Shown piece after piece: positions 21,641 to 32,824 of a stretch of DNA of 64,000 bases. Numbering within the stretch: position 1 is the first letter of the stretch; each line of letters starts with the position of its first letter. The notes under the pieces were generated by a model. The model did no database searches. It was not told where the DNA came from and was given only the letters and a program-made list of their open reading frames with translations. Made by a program: the position numbers and the translations under genes. The stretch is from Periconia sp. R9002 (lineage: Eukaryota > Ascomycota > Dothideomycetes > Pleosporales > Periconiaceae). The stretch is from contig JAMAHW010000057.1 of assembly GCA_023627715.1 (NCBI GenBank), positions 204,156-268,155 of the forward strand, given 5' to 3'.

Positions 21641-22021
21641 TTATTGGAAGAACTCGGTGTTGTATGGCTGCTTGGGCTTGCAGTGTACTGGCTGCTGTGG
21701 AACGGAAGGACTTGATGTGGGTGTCGTGGGCCCCTCAACGCGGAACGGCTCGCAAATCGGTACACCCTTACGGAAGCTGAGAAGCGAATTGATGGATATC
21801 TCGGTCACCGTGGATTGTTGAGTTGCCATTGCTGTCCTGGATTGCTCTGCTCGGTTGCGCTTGGGTTTTCTTTCATTTTTACATGGTGTTGAGCGAGAGA
21901 TCCGATGTCGGATCAAGTACGTAAAGGTGATGCTTGGAACATGTTCCTTGACGCGAAAATCCGCACGATCCGTAAATGGTGGTCCTGTACTCATGTTGAC
22001 GACATCGTAGAGTTCAGCCAT
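21641..22021 (-). CDS. Weak candidate: 126-aa hypothetical protein
   Basis: An ATG-initiated frame with a basic centre (KNERKPKRNR) and a Pro/Ser/Thr-rich end. It lies divergent from the PAL-like gene, about 700 bp upstream. No domain recognised. It may be a chance frame. Confidence 0.2.
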   Translation of the reverse strand: MAELYDVVNMSTGPPFTDRADFRVKEHVPSITFTYLIRHRISRSTPCKNERKPKRNRAEQSRTAMATQQSTVTEISINSLLSFRKGVPICEPFRVEGPTTPTSSPSVPQQPVHCKPKQPYNTEFFQ

Positions 22022-22718
22022 CTAAAAGTCACTCCACTGTTCGAGAACATCCATGGAATCCTTCGGGGTGGAGGCCAAGGGAACGGCCCCAGTTATCTTA
22101 ATATCATCTGTCCTACCTATAACTAGTCAGTATTGTACAGTTAACAATGTCATGCAGGCGGCACGGTCAGATCAAGTACAGTAATCGACGCAGCAGATAA
22201 AGATCCGATGGTTGGACCTAACTCTATGAAGACGGTCGGCACCGGTTAAAATCCCCGGAGGTAACACCATCAAAAAGGAGTTACCATAAGTCCACCCTTT
22301 CACTGGGTCGCCGCGTTTGACGCTCCCATTGGATCCGTGACGCTGCGCACATTTCGCCGATGCCATCAAAAAGGGTGAGGCGCATCAGATTGAAAGCGGG
22401 CCCTTGTCACTGTCAGGCATAGAAGGCGTCCAGAGAAAAGTCGAGCAAGTAAGCCCCCAACGGCGCGCGGGGCCTTGTTGATCATCATTGCCGGGATCTT
22501 TGCTTACCTCGTGACAACAGAACCGGACTGTGAGGTGAAGGTGAGCAAATGCACACCGCTGCTGCAACTGCTGTCGCTTTCGCTGTCAATCCATTCTGTT
22601 GAACATTGTCGCTCCCTGCTCGTCACCGAAAAATTAAAATATAATACACCCCAACCTTTGCCCGTTTGCAAAGAGTGGGCCGAGCCGTCGGTGAGAGACA
22701 AGCCCTTGTCGGTCCATC

Positions 22719-25095
22719 ATGGCTGCTGGAGAATTCAGTCGCCTATTTGTCTCCCACTGGAGGGAGATACACGAGAAATTGAGGTCCCAAGATGAGGACA
22801 TCATAGTAGATGGCCAAAATCTAAGTTTGGCCGAGTTGGTCGCCTGTGCAAGGTAAGACACACGTGATGCTGCATCCATCAACATCGCGCGCACACTTAC
22901 ACCTCTTTGACTTTTAGGTACGGCCAGGACGTTGTCATCAGCGAAGAGGCTGCCGAGGCGGTACGGCGCAACACAGACTTAGCCTTCGGACCGCCTCGAG
23001 AGGGAGATGCTGTTTCTGGTGTGTTGTTATTTGCTAGTCCTACCTGCGTATGCTAATGACATCTTCAGCGAGGCATTCGAGTTGGGGTACCATTCCCCCC
23101 GTTCGGATGGCCGGTGTAGAACAACTCCAAGCAGCAATGGTGCGCCATTCCCACTTTTCCATCCTTTCCGGAGAAACCGATTTCGACATTTCGCATGCCA
23201 CGAGAACGTTCGCTTCGGCGATCCCTTTAAGCGATCCGATTGAAACAACCACCATGCCCGAGTCTTGGGTGCGCGCCATCGTGCTTGTCCGCGCAAATAC
23301 GCTGGCGTATCCAAGATCGGGAGTAAGGCTCGTTATCCTGGAAAGGATGGTGCAACTTCTCAACTTCGATGTTATTCCAAGAATCCCAATTCGAGGCAGT
23401 ACGTAGCAACTCCCCGTCTGGCACAAAACACACAACTGTCCGCCACAATAGTGTGATAGCGTGTGCCAGAAAACCTAGGTCTTCAAATATAAACTCAGAA
23501 ACAGTCTAGCTGACTTGATATCCCAATGACCAGGCAATTCAGGACCTGGAGATTTGAGCCCACTTTCGTACATTGGAGGTGTGCTGCAAGGAAAACCAGC
23601 AGTACAAGCCTATATCGGGGACCGAATCCAAGGTGGTAGGAAGCTTGTCCCGGGTGACGAAGCGCTAAATTATGCTGAGATGGAATCCGTGGATTTTCGC
23701 GGGAAAGACGGCATAGCCATCATCATGGGTTCAGCAGCGTCGAGTGCAGTTGCTTGCTTAGCCCTGCATGAAGCCATGTCCCTTGCGGCCACATCAATCG
23801 CATTGACCGCCATGTCGGCGGAAGCCCTCTGTGCTTCACAATTATCCTTCCACCCCCTTTTGGGTGAGTTACGGCCACATCCTGGCCAGATAGAATGCGC
23901 AACCAATATACGCAGCTTTATGGAAGGATCCAAACTTATCTCTGAGGAGCCTAAGACCACAGAGATAATACACAGAGTGGATCGCTATCCAATCAGAACC
24001 TCACCCCAATGGATTGGTCCAATTCTGGAAGATATCCAGCTGTCTCACACACAGCTTCTGATCGAGATCAATTCTGCGAATGACAACCCCTTGATGGAGT
24101 CTCCTGGGAATATGCTTCATGGGGGTAATTTCCAAGCCAAATCTGTTGCCGTCGCCATGGAAAAGGTGCGCCAGGGCTGCCAGAGCTTAGGGCAGATTCT
24201 CTTTTCTCAATGCACGGACATCATCAATGTTTCATCGAATAAAGGACTCCCTGCTCATCTAGTTGTGGGTGACCCTAGCCAAACTGGTGACTTCAAAGGC
24301 ATAGATATGATGATCGCCTCTCTCCAATCTGAACTCGGTTTCCTTGCCAACCCCGTTGGTTCCCATGTTCAATACGCAGAAGCAGGCGTGCAGGCCATAA
24401 ATTCTCTGGCTTTGATATCAGCTCGTTATACACTCACAGCCATCGACATACTTACCCAACTTACAGCCGCACATCTAGTAACCATCTGCCAAGCTCTCGA
24501 CCTACGCGCCCTCCATATCCAATTCCTATACACGCTCGCGCCCAAATTCAAAATGTTAACACGACGCTGCATCGGTGAATGCAACGAGCAGCTATCTCCA
24601 ACCAGTGAAGGCAGCCAAAACAGCAACGAAATTGTCTACGAGCTATGGGTTGGTCTCTCGCAGCAAATGAGCCGCACAATGGACATGGACACACGACCAC
24701 GCTTTGAGTCCGCAATGGATCACCTGCAAACGCGTCTTCTTCGCGAAGTTCCCTGCACGCAGCAGTCCCTAGAGCTTGTTCAGCAATGGCATATCGATTG
24801 CGTCAACGAAATTAGCCAGGCATACCACTCTGTGCGCACCCGATACCTCGCGGCGCCCGATGCGAAGCCAGTCCTAGGGAAGGCAACGAAAAAACTGTAC
24901 TCGTTTGTGAGGTATACGTTGGAGATTCCGTTTTTGGGACCGGAGTACATGGGGAAAGCGGAATGGGATGATGGAACGAGTCATTCGGACAAGTACAAAT
25001 ATAGGAGCATTGGTGCGATGATCTCAGCTGTTTACGAGTCGATACGAAATGGCGCTCTGTACTCTGTAGTCGTAGACTGCTTCGAACATGTGTAG
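22719..25095 (+). CDS. Phenylalanine/histidine ammonia-lyase family protein with a rewritten active site
   Basis: Exons are 22719-22852, 22918-23018, 23069-23398 and 23534-25095, giving 708 aa, the normal size for fungal PAL. The scaffold is clear: MPESWVRA, SGVRLVILERMVQLLN, IPIRGS, GDLSPLSYI, INSANDNPL, SHVQYAEA, NSLALISAR and RYPIRTSPQW. Aligned without gaps to the canonical motifs, four catalytic elements differ. The Tyr of the VYGVTTGFG loop is Ser78 (AVSARHSSWG). The MIO-forming Ala-Ser-Gly is Gly192-Pro193-Gly194. The Asn of ALVNGT is Met253 (AIIMGS). The Gln of QDRY is Val337. A self-formed MIO electrophile is therefore impossible by the known route. The frame is intact over 700 codons, suggesting selection for another role. 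Intron 3 is 135 bp and contains no hidden ASG exon. Confidence 0.85.
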
Positions 25096-27509
25096 TTCTT
25101 TGGCAACTACCGAAATCGGTGTTAGGATTGACTGGGTCTGACGGGTCATATCGCAATGTGGACAATCACGTACTTGATTAGATGAACGGAACATAGTGGG
25201 AAAAGGAATGAGAAGAGGGAGAAGAGAAGTAGATACCTACCTACAGATTAGAGATACCACGCTAGCGCCTTACTTGTTCCTTCCATCTGTGCAATGCACG
25301 TGACTTCCCATTCTCCAAATTTACGGGGTTTGGCACACCCTAGGATTGCTGTCTAATAAGAATTAAAGTTAAGATTCTCTAATAAACGCCTGCGGAAGCT
25401 ACGTAAAGAGGGTATTTATTAGTTTTTTTTTAAGTAGAAAGTGCGATTAACACCCTTTTCCTAACCTAGTCAAACCCCGTAATGAACATCCGCACATGGA
25501 GTAATTGTTCCTCCAGGTATGTCGAATTTAACGCAATTGATGTTTCTTTGATTCGTGCAAAGATCAGATAGTATGTACGTCTCTCACTGTGATAATTCAT
25601 ACAAGCAAATACACTCGTATATATCTACCCACTTGCCCACATGCATCCATCATGATGGATGCAGAACATTGAACGTACATACGTAGTCGCAAATCTTCGT
25701 TCTCTCTATGGCACACAAAGTTCCCATCGGCAAAACACATGCAAAGAAAGAAAACAAGACGCAGAAAACCAAAACACGGAACTAAGATGAATGAGTTCCA
25801 CCTCCACCATCTGCAAGGCAACGTGAACAGCACTATCAATTTCAAAAATCAAACGGGAGTCTACTTGAATTTGACCAGACAGACATCAATACGCCCAATA
25901 TCAAGTAGTCTCGTCCTGGTTTAACCGGGACTCTTACAATGAACTGTCACACTTTACCACATTCCTCGTGATACTAAATCGTTGGAAATTGAACACGTGA
26001 AATGGAGGAAAAGTTGATGTCAATGATAAGGTGTACCTGCGCCTCATGTTTTCTGGTTCTCGGAATAATTCCATTGGGAAAGCGGGGCATCTCCACAGGT
26101 TGGGAAGTTTCCGAGGCTCGCTGTTCTCCAAGCACTGAATCGATTGATCATTGAAGACATTCGGCACATACATTGTCTACTTCAAGTGCTGCTAGTGCCG
26201 AAGTTCATCAATCTTCTGCCATGGAAGCAGAGAAAGACCCTAGACTGAAAGTTATCCGCCTCCTGGTAGTAGTTGAAGCCCATTGAAACATTGATTTAAT
26301 AGTACTACAAAATTCGGAGTAGCGAGCAGGCAACCAAGTAGAGGTAAGGGCAAGCTGTATTTGGTTAAGAAAGTTTAACTGATTAGTAAATAATATCCTA
26401 CCTAATCTAATGTAGGTATATCCAAGGATTTTACTCCTACAACTGTAGCCTCATCGCAACAATTACTCGAATCTTCAGTAGCCATGTGGAGCATATCGAC
26501 CACATACTGTAGAAGAAATGATAACGTTTCCTCCAGATTGCGGACAGAATTTCCTCTTAAGGAAACCCTCATGAAACTACCCCTTCTACCCGCAGCATTT
26601 CAGCTCGCCACTTCACCCCATGACATCATCATTACTAAAAGCAATTTATACGCGGAACAGAAACCAAGAACGTTTAAACGCAGAATCGCCTCGCTTGCGA
26701 GTAGGATTGGAAGGATGAGCTAAGGGAACGAGCTAACCTACCCATCTACGCGACTCAATATCGCCAAATGCTACATGACTTGTTACAAGGTTCCTTGGGT
26801 TTTATGGCGATTAACCGCGCTAAGAATCTTGTGGCCGGGCATTCGAAGCGAAGAACGGCAAGGGAGATTGAGCAAGCAAATTCGATGTAAGCGATCCGAC
26901 GGTGGGTATATGGAAATTTCGTTATGAGTAGGGGTGTGGATCATATTGGTGAAAGGGGTGGAGCAAGCATGATCGGGATGATTTGCTTTTATGGAGATTG
27001 CTGGGAACGTGCGGGGTTCGTTTTGTGAGGAACTGTCGAGTTTGTGCCATGTGGGATTTAAAGGCGTCCGGTTTTTACTTTTTTTTTCGGCGATGCCGTG
27101 ACGGCTTATTAGCCGTTTCGGTGTTGTGCAAGGATCATGCAGGAAAGGGTATGGGAATTTGAGAGATGTGAGTTATGGGAATTGTAAACAGGGTGTGAAT
27201 AGTGTCATTTGAATTTTATTGACTGGTTGTCCATATTCATCGTCTACGTAGAATAGGCGTTCGAAAACAAAGGAAATAGCCACCCATTGACGAAGGATGG
27301 TAAAGGAGGAAAGGAAGTTACTTGACAAAGACAAAAGTCTTGGGGGATGGACGTATTCGTACATGGGAATCGCAAACGGCTCACAGCGCGAGAAGGTCGA
27401 AAACTGTGGCATGTCGGGGGGAATAAAGCAGAAGCCAGAACACCAACACCAAAACGCTAAAGGGGAACGTTTAAACTCATCATAGATAAGACGGGAAGAG
27501 CGTCGGTCA
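25096..27509. other. Gene-free interval downstream of the PAL-like gene
   Basis: About 2.4 kb holding one intact MITE (25322-25481). No open frame is convincing; short frames near 26484-26723 and 25597-25845 lack domains and codon structure. The right end is the 3' flank of the ankyrin gene. Confidence 0.5.
25322..25481 (+). mobile_element. Intact MITE with TA target duplication
   Basis: Nine-base perfect terminal inverted repeats CGGGGTTTG (25324-25332) and CAAACCCCG (25471-25479), flanked by TA on both sides, enclose 156 bp without coding capacity. Two further copies and one remnant lie at 19429-19870 and 20305-20414. The TA duplication indicates Tc1/mariner-type mobilisation. Confidence 0.85.
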
Positions 27510-30500
27510 TCATGGTTTCTTCTCCTCTACCGTCCCCTCCGAGTCTGGCAGAATCCCGCTCGACCCGCTACAGCTCCCGCAATCCTCGCGCGCGAGCCTA
27601 TTAATATTATCTCTCGCGATGGAGTCTGTGATCCACCGCCAGTCCGACAGTGATGAGGTCCGACTCACTAGCCTACTGATCAGTTGTAAGTAAAAAGTGG
27701 GCACAGGCTACTGAAAAGAGAAGTGCTCACCTACGGCCTCTGAGGAATAAGCAGGGCAAGACCTTCTTCCCAGCCTCGTTCAGTCACAATGTCGATGACA
27801 GGACGGCCAGTCTCATCCAGGGCTTGCAGATCGGCGGGGCCACCCTTTTCGAGCAGAAGACGGAGAATGTCGGCGTCACCGTTCTCGACAGCTTGAAGCA
27901 CGGCGTTCCAGCCGCGGTGCATTTTGTTGATGTCTGCGCCACGCGTGAGAAGCATTTGAAGGACCTCGGTGTCGCCGGGGATAAGTCGTCGTAGGGCCTT
28001 GACGAGGGGCAAGTGTTCTCCGGGGGCGTTGGGATCCGCGTTGGCCTCGTCGAGGAGGTATCGCACGATGGGCTTGTTGCGCTCGCGGATGGCGGTCGTC
28101 AGTGGTGAGAACACTCCGCAGTTCTTGTCCTCTACGCTCACTCCGGCTCCAAGAAGCATCTTGATGCTTTCTAGCTGCCCAGCAACCACGGCCATTTCGA
28201 CAACACCTCGGAAAGAGCGGGCGTTGGGAGTTGCGGACAGAAGCCTCTTGAGGATGGCGGGACGCTTGACTGCCATGCAAAGTGGCCAATCTGCGCCACG
28301 AACAGCTGGATCCGCGCCATGAGCGAGGAGGATGTCAACAATCTCTGTGCGGTCGTCACGAATAGCGGTTGTCAAAGCGGTGTTGCCTTCAGGGCTGCGA
28401 GCGTTCATCTCCACACCGTTCTTAAGGAGGAAATTCAACGCTTCCATGTTGTTGTTTGCTACGGCGCACTCGAGTATGCCCTTTGGACTGCTCAGGTCTG
28501 CTCCTGCAGCTACGAGCTGAGGAAGGAAATGTGGTCGGTTGTGTGTAATGCACTTAAAGCATGGGTACTCTGCCGCATTTAGGTTTGGGTCCGCGCCGTG
28601 CTCTAGGAGATATGTCACGATGTCCGCGCTATTGTCGCGGATGGCAGAACAAAGAGGGGTGTAGACGCCATCTTTGCGGATGTTGGGGGAGACGCCAGCT
28701 TTCATGAGAATCTGGATGGATTCCAATTTCTTCAAACTCGATGCCAGTTCCATGATTCCAGGAGCCTTCTTGGCATCGGCACCGCGGGAAAGCATAAGCT
28801 GGAGAATCTTGGGTTTGTAAGTCGATGGCCAGAGCGGATGCTTGGGCGCTGGGAGGTTGGGATTGGCGCCGTTGTCCAAAAGCACAGTCAACAAATCGAC
28901 GCGGTTTGCTTGGATGGCTTGAAAAAGAGCCGTTGCACCCTCCGCATTCTTATGGTTTGGATCAGAGCCGGCCTTGAGGAGCATCTCGACCAGTTTTGGC
29001 GATGATGTCTTGTTCATGCAATCGATGAGTGCAGTGCTTCCGTTCTCCATACTAAACTCTGGATCGCCGCCGTTGGCAAGGTATAACTGAACGAGGTCGA
29101 TGCGGTTTTCACAGGCGGCGAGAGCTAGAGGTGAGATGGAATTCGGGCCAGCTGACATGTTCGGGTTTGCACCTGCCTTGAACAAGAGTTTCGCCTACAT
29201 ATGAAATAGAGTTATTAGTATTGCTGCTGTGTGTGAAGGGAATAGTTTGACTTACCCCTTCGAAATACGACGAATCGGTAACAGCGTAAAGCGGAGTCCA
29301 GCCACTGCTGTCCACGCCGTTGGCATTAGCTCCATAGCGGAGTAGGAGTGCAATGCAATCGGCATCCCTGTTTTGCGCAGCAATCCGAAGCATACCGGCT
29401 TCTGTCCTAGGATCTGCCCTGGCTCCGCTATCAAGCATTTGTTCGAGTGTCCTTGGACGCCTGTGTTGCACCGCTTCAACCAAAGCCGATTTGCCGTTCG
29501 ACAGTACCGAGTCCGCCGCACCCCTAGAAGAAGCCCATTGTCCAGAAGTCGGGCCGTCGGTCTTGCGATGCGGCGCATCAACTGAGTAGCGTTCGCTCAG
29601 TGACATGTTGTGCATATCGTCCTCAATGTAAGTTCGAGACCTCACGGACTCTTCACCATATCCTGCTCCGTGTCCGTGATAACTCCCATTGTTTTCGTAA
29701 ATACTACTATCGCGGATCGAATGTGGTTTCTCCATTGATCGGATACTGGGAGCACTTGGTGCCCGCCAATTTTGATGGAGGTCGATTATGCCTTGGGAAA
29801 GAGGGGGTTCATGATGTCTTCTCATGTCGGGCTGCGAAGGGCGCTCGTGTAGAGGCGTGTGAGGGCGTTCATGAGACATCGGAATGGGAGCTCGGTGGAC
29901 CTCAGCTGGAGAATGGCGCACAGCTGGCGAATGGTGGACGGGATTTCTGTCCAGCGGAGACTGTTCGTATGGACTAGTGTGCATCATTGGCTGTTTCTGA
30001 GGTGGGTCTGGTGGCAGAGATTCAGGGTATGGCTGCATAGGTGGAAGCTGATTAGGCTTTCCTGGGTTCAAACGTTCCAAAGCTGCTGCGAGTCCACTAG
30101 GCTCAGGTTAGTAGGAAAATTGGGTAGAGGAATTTATCATCGACTACTTACGTGTACCCAATTCCCATGGCTGAGTCTGCCTTCACGTCTCCAAGGAGCA
30201 TGCGGAACATGGCCGAACTGACCTTGAGGGTATCCCGACTTTTCGCAATGGTTGATCTAACTTTGTCGACATCTGTATCTGCAAACATCATCCTGAATGC
30301 TTTGCCAAATCCCCCCTTTTTGTTCTCGTTATCCACGAACTTTTGAGTCATCTGGCTCACGACAAGAAACTCCTCGTTGATCCTACGGAAGTTCTTGTCG
30401 AGCTCCGATGTGATCTCAGATGGCAGATCAGTATGTTTCTTGTTGGCTTCTACCAAGCCGGCTTCTATTGACCAAACCAGTCGACTGAGGTCCAGAAAGT

Positions 30501-30636
30501 CCGTCGCGAGGAGAGTAAAGCCATGGACGGGGTGTTTGGCTGAACTGAGGTATTCGAGCATGCGAATGGATATGGTGTTGCCTTGCGTGGTGACGCGATT
30601 GCACAAGGCAATTGTCGTGTCCCTCCTCGGCGCCAT
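27510..30636 (-). CDS. Ankyrin-repeat protein with a fungal N-terminal helical domain
   Basis: Exons are 30152-30636, 29256-30096, 27735-29194 and 27510-27675 (introns 55, 61 and 59 bp), giving 983 aa. Residues 1-165 are alpha-helical and resemble the helical N-terminal domains of fungal STAND/ankyrin proteins. Next comes a disordered Pro/His/Ser-rich linker (about 170-330). About fifteen ankyrin repeats follow, to about residue 920, with repeated GADPN, LLLxxGA and TPLxxAI motifs. The last intron is less certain: its donor is GTAGGT, and reading through it stops at once (TAG at 27731-27733), giving a protein about 56 aa shorter. The spliced C-terminus has a coding-like SDWRWITDSIARDNINRLA. 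Such proteins are scaffolds; partner unknown. Confidence 0.8.
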
Positions 30637-31816
30637 TGCTATGGGTTGTCGATGAATAGAAGGAATAGAGTTGATGCGTGGGGCAACGAGTCTTGCGTAG
30701 TCGATGGGGGGTGGTGGGATTTATATACCTATCCCACCCAGAGCAAACGCAGTGAACCAAACGCGTAAGTGACGTTGGATGATTCAACCCAATAACGAAC
30801 AGGGGAAAATGAGCGCTTCAAAGAAAGACAAACGCTGCAAGATCCGAACAAACGGTCGTAGTGGGAATTTAGCTGATGTCTTAAACATATCTATGCTCTC
30901 CTTATGCCCGGACTCTGGCTATCAGCAGCCAATGCACACCGTCGAAGTGACAGAGCTCTCGACCAGTGCCCAAGTCCCGTGTGTTCTAGCCATGCAATTT
31001 CGCGACTCGTGGATTTAGAATTTCGGACCATTTTCCCTTACTAGCCCAATCATAGTGGGTTGCAGACTCTTCGCCTTGCGTAGCTTATCCAGGGGGACAG
31101 ATCCGTCCAAACTTTGTAGCTTGGTAGCGGCTCCTGGCGAAGGTCTCCAACCAAACAGGTCAAGTCCCAACTCCCTAGTTTGGGATATTCCTGGAAACTA
31201 AGTGACGCCATTGAGATCGCGCATCTCATGACAGGTGCCATGCTTAGGCCAGCACGCGCAGCCGATCCTCCGTGCGCATGAACAGATCGACCGCGCCCCT
31301 AACTAGTCAATGACTCGCGACAGGGGTATCAGCTCCGTATACCCCAACATCAGGCAAAGTCTTAACAAGGGTCTATCCAATGAAAATAAATTGTCATCCG
31401 GCATGTTTAGACTATCGATGGATATGTACAGTGATCCCGACCATCCTGGACATGCTACGATAGGCACAATGCAAAATCGAGCACACAAAATTCTTAAATG
31501 CCCTGGGAAGCCGGGTGACCAACTGCAGTCGAAATTCAGGACTGTTTCACATTGTGAGGGATGTGACTCGTCAACGGCCGTACATTAGACCGCACTTCAC
31601 GTGGCATTGATAGTAAAAACAAACATCACAATGTTACATTTGTGCTGTTCATTTCCACCATCGTCAGTCAGATTCACTCAATTATCAATGCTTCCTTCAA
31701 CGCCACAGTTTCATTCCACCCAACACGAGAAAGGATTGCGAAGGATGAGATAAGACAAAAGAAAAAGAAAATACAATGACATCAAACAGGCAGGACGAAG
31801 TCATCTTTTTGTATTA
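30637..31816. other. Intergenic: ankyrin promoter and peroxidase 3' flank
   Basis: About 1.2 kb. No supported coding, repeat or RNA feature seen. It includes the promoter of the ankyrin gene (left) and the 3' region of the peroxidase (right). Confidence 0.5.
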
Positions 31817-32824
31817 TTATACCGCTCGTTCGTTTATCCCCATGCCGCGCATTTCACGCTTGAGGGGCTTTGGCTTGGGTAATGCACCAGTACAATCCGC
31901 CAAACCGTCTGTACCTGCAACGCCATTCAAATTCATGCGTCCCATAGCATCGGCGTATTTCGAAGTCCACTTTCCCTGGCCGTTGACGAAACCCGCAAAT
32001 TGTTTCCCGACAACAGGGTGGGCAGCGAGTTTGGCGTCTGATGGAAGCACGAAGACGCCATCTGGTGGGGATGTGGTTTGCGAGTAATACTTCACATCCC
32101 AGATACCAGGGGTGTTATCTTGCGGCTCTCCCGCCTTACTCGCGTCCACAAACGATTGCCTAGACGTGGTATGTGCGCCGAGAAGTGCTGCAAGGTCGAC
32201 ATCATCAAACCCTTTCGCCTGGAACAAGGCATAAAGTGAGTCTGCAGAAGCAAAAACGTTGGGCAAGAGATTGTTTGGCGCAGCCGTTGTAGAATCCTTG
32301 CGGCCAATCCAGGTCTTGATTTTCGGTCCACCAGGACAGGTCACCGTCGCATGGGAGCCAGCGAAGACTATCATGTCTAGTTTGTCTCGTTAGCGAACGC
32401 ATAAAGTGGATATTGTGGGTGGTTGACACTTACCGGCGACACCCACTTTGTACTTGGTAGCCAGGTTCTTGATTTTGGTCGAGATATCTTGAAGTCCACG
32501 ATTTTCGGTCCTTCCATTCTCCTCCGAATTCAAGACGACACTCCCGTCGCACCCACCCGTAGCACCAATGCTTTTCTCCCACGCCCCGCAATCATGGAAG
32601 TTGACTCGGATGGCAGCACGTGCATCCTCGTTGCATTGACCGTTGGACAGAAACAGCGTTGTCAATTCGGAAGATACCTGGTTCCAGACTGATGGGCAGC
32701 TTGGGTTTCCACGTGCCTCGACTTTGGGCGTCAAGATGTCAGAGATAGAGCGTGGTAGCGTTAGGGGAGGGAACGAAAAGGCCGAAGCCGTTGATGTGAA
32801 AAGAATTATCTGAGTAGGATGCAT
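31817..32824 (-). CDS. Secreted class II-type fungal heme peroxidase (ligninase-like)
   Basis: Two exons (32434-32824 and 31817-32376) with a 57-bp intron give 316 aa. A signal peptide is expected in residues 1-18 (MHPTQIILFTSTASAFSF). The distal heme pocket is RVNFHDC (Arg73, His77), followed by GGCDGS. The proximal ligand is His199 in ALLGAHTTSR. Both belong to the plant/fungal peroxidase superfamily, so H2O2-dependent oxidation is expected. The FAGSHATVTCPGG block, completed by splicing, is a common variant of the superfamily helix. I see no compelling evidence for the Mn-binding acid cluster or the surface Trp of true lignin peroxidases, so this is best viewed as an ascomycete class II-like peroxidase of unknown substrate. 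Possible roles are wall-phenol chemistry or oxidative defence. Confidence 0.88.

Larger units (their letters stand above)
18527..22718. other. Long gene-poor interval with MITE nest
   Basis: About 4.2 kb. It carries GT-rich simple stretches (18740-18775), many TACATACATA/TACCTACC motifs, a nested MITE (19429-19870), a second MITE remnant (20305-20414), two weak short frames listed separately, and the promoter of the PAL-like gene at its right end. No tRNA or other RNA gene was recognised. Confidence 0.5.

Noticed and set aside
23399..23533. Hidden exon restoring an Ala-Ser-Gly MIO motif in the PAL-like gene
   Set aside because: I read all three frames of the 135-bp intron; none contains Ala-Ser-Gly-Asp-Leu, and in-frame stops are present.
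26484..26723. 79-aa plus-strand frame in the 25-27.5 kb gap
   Set aside because: No domain, no splice partner, average composition; it is as expected by chance.
22719..32824. Secondary metabolite or lignin-degradation cluster around the PAL-like gene and the peroxidase
   Set aside because: No PKS, NRPS, transporter, P450 or cluster regulator lies between them, and several kb of gene-free sequence separate the genes.
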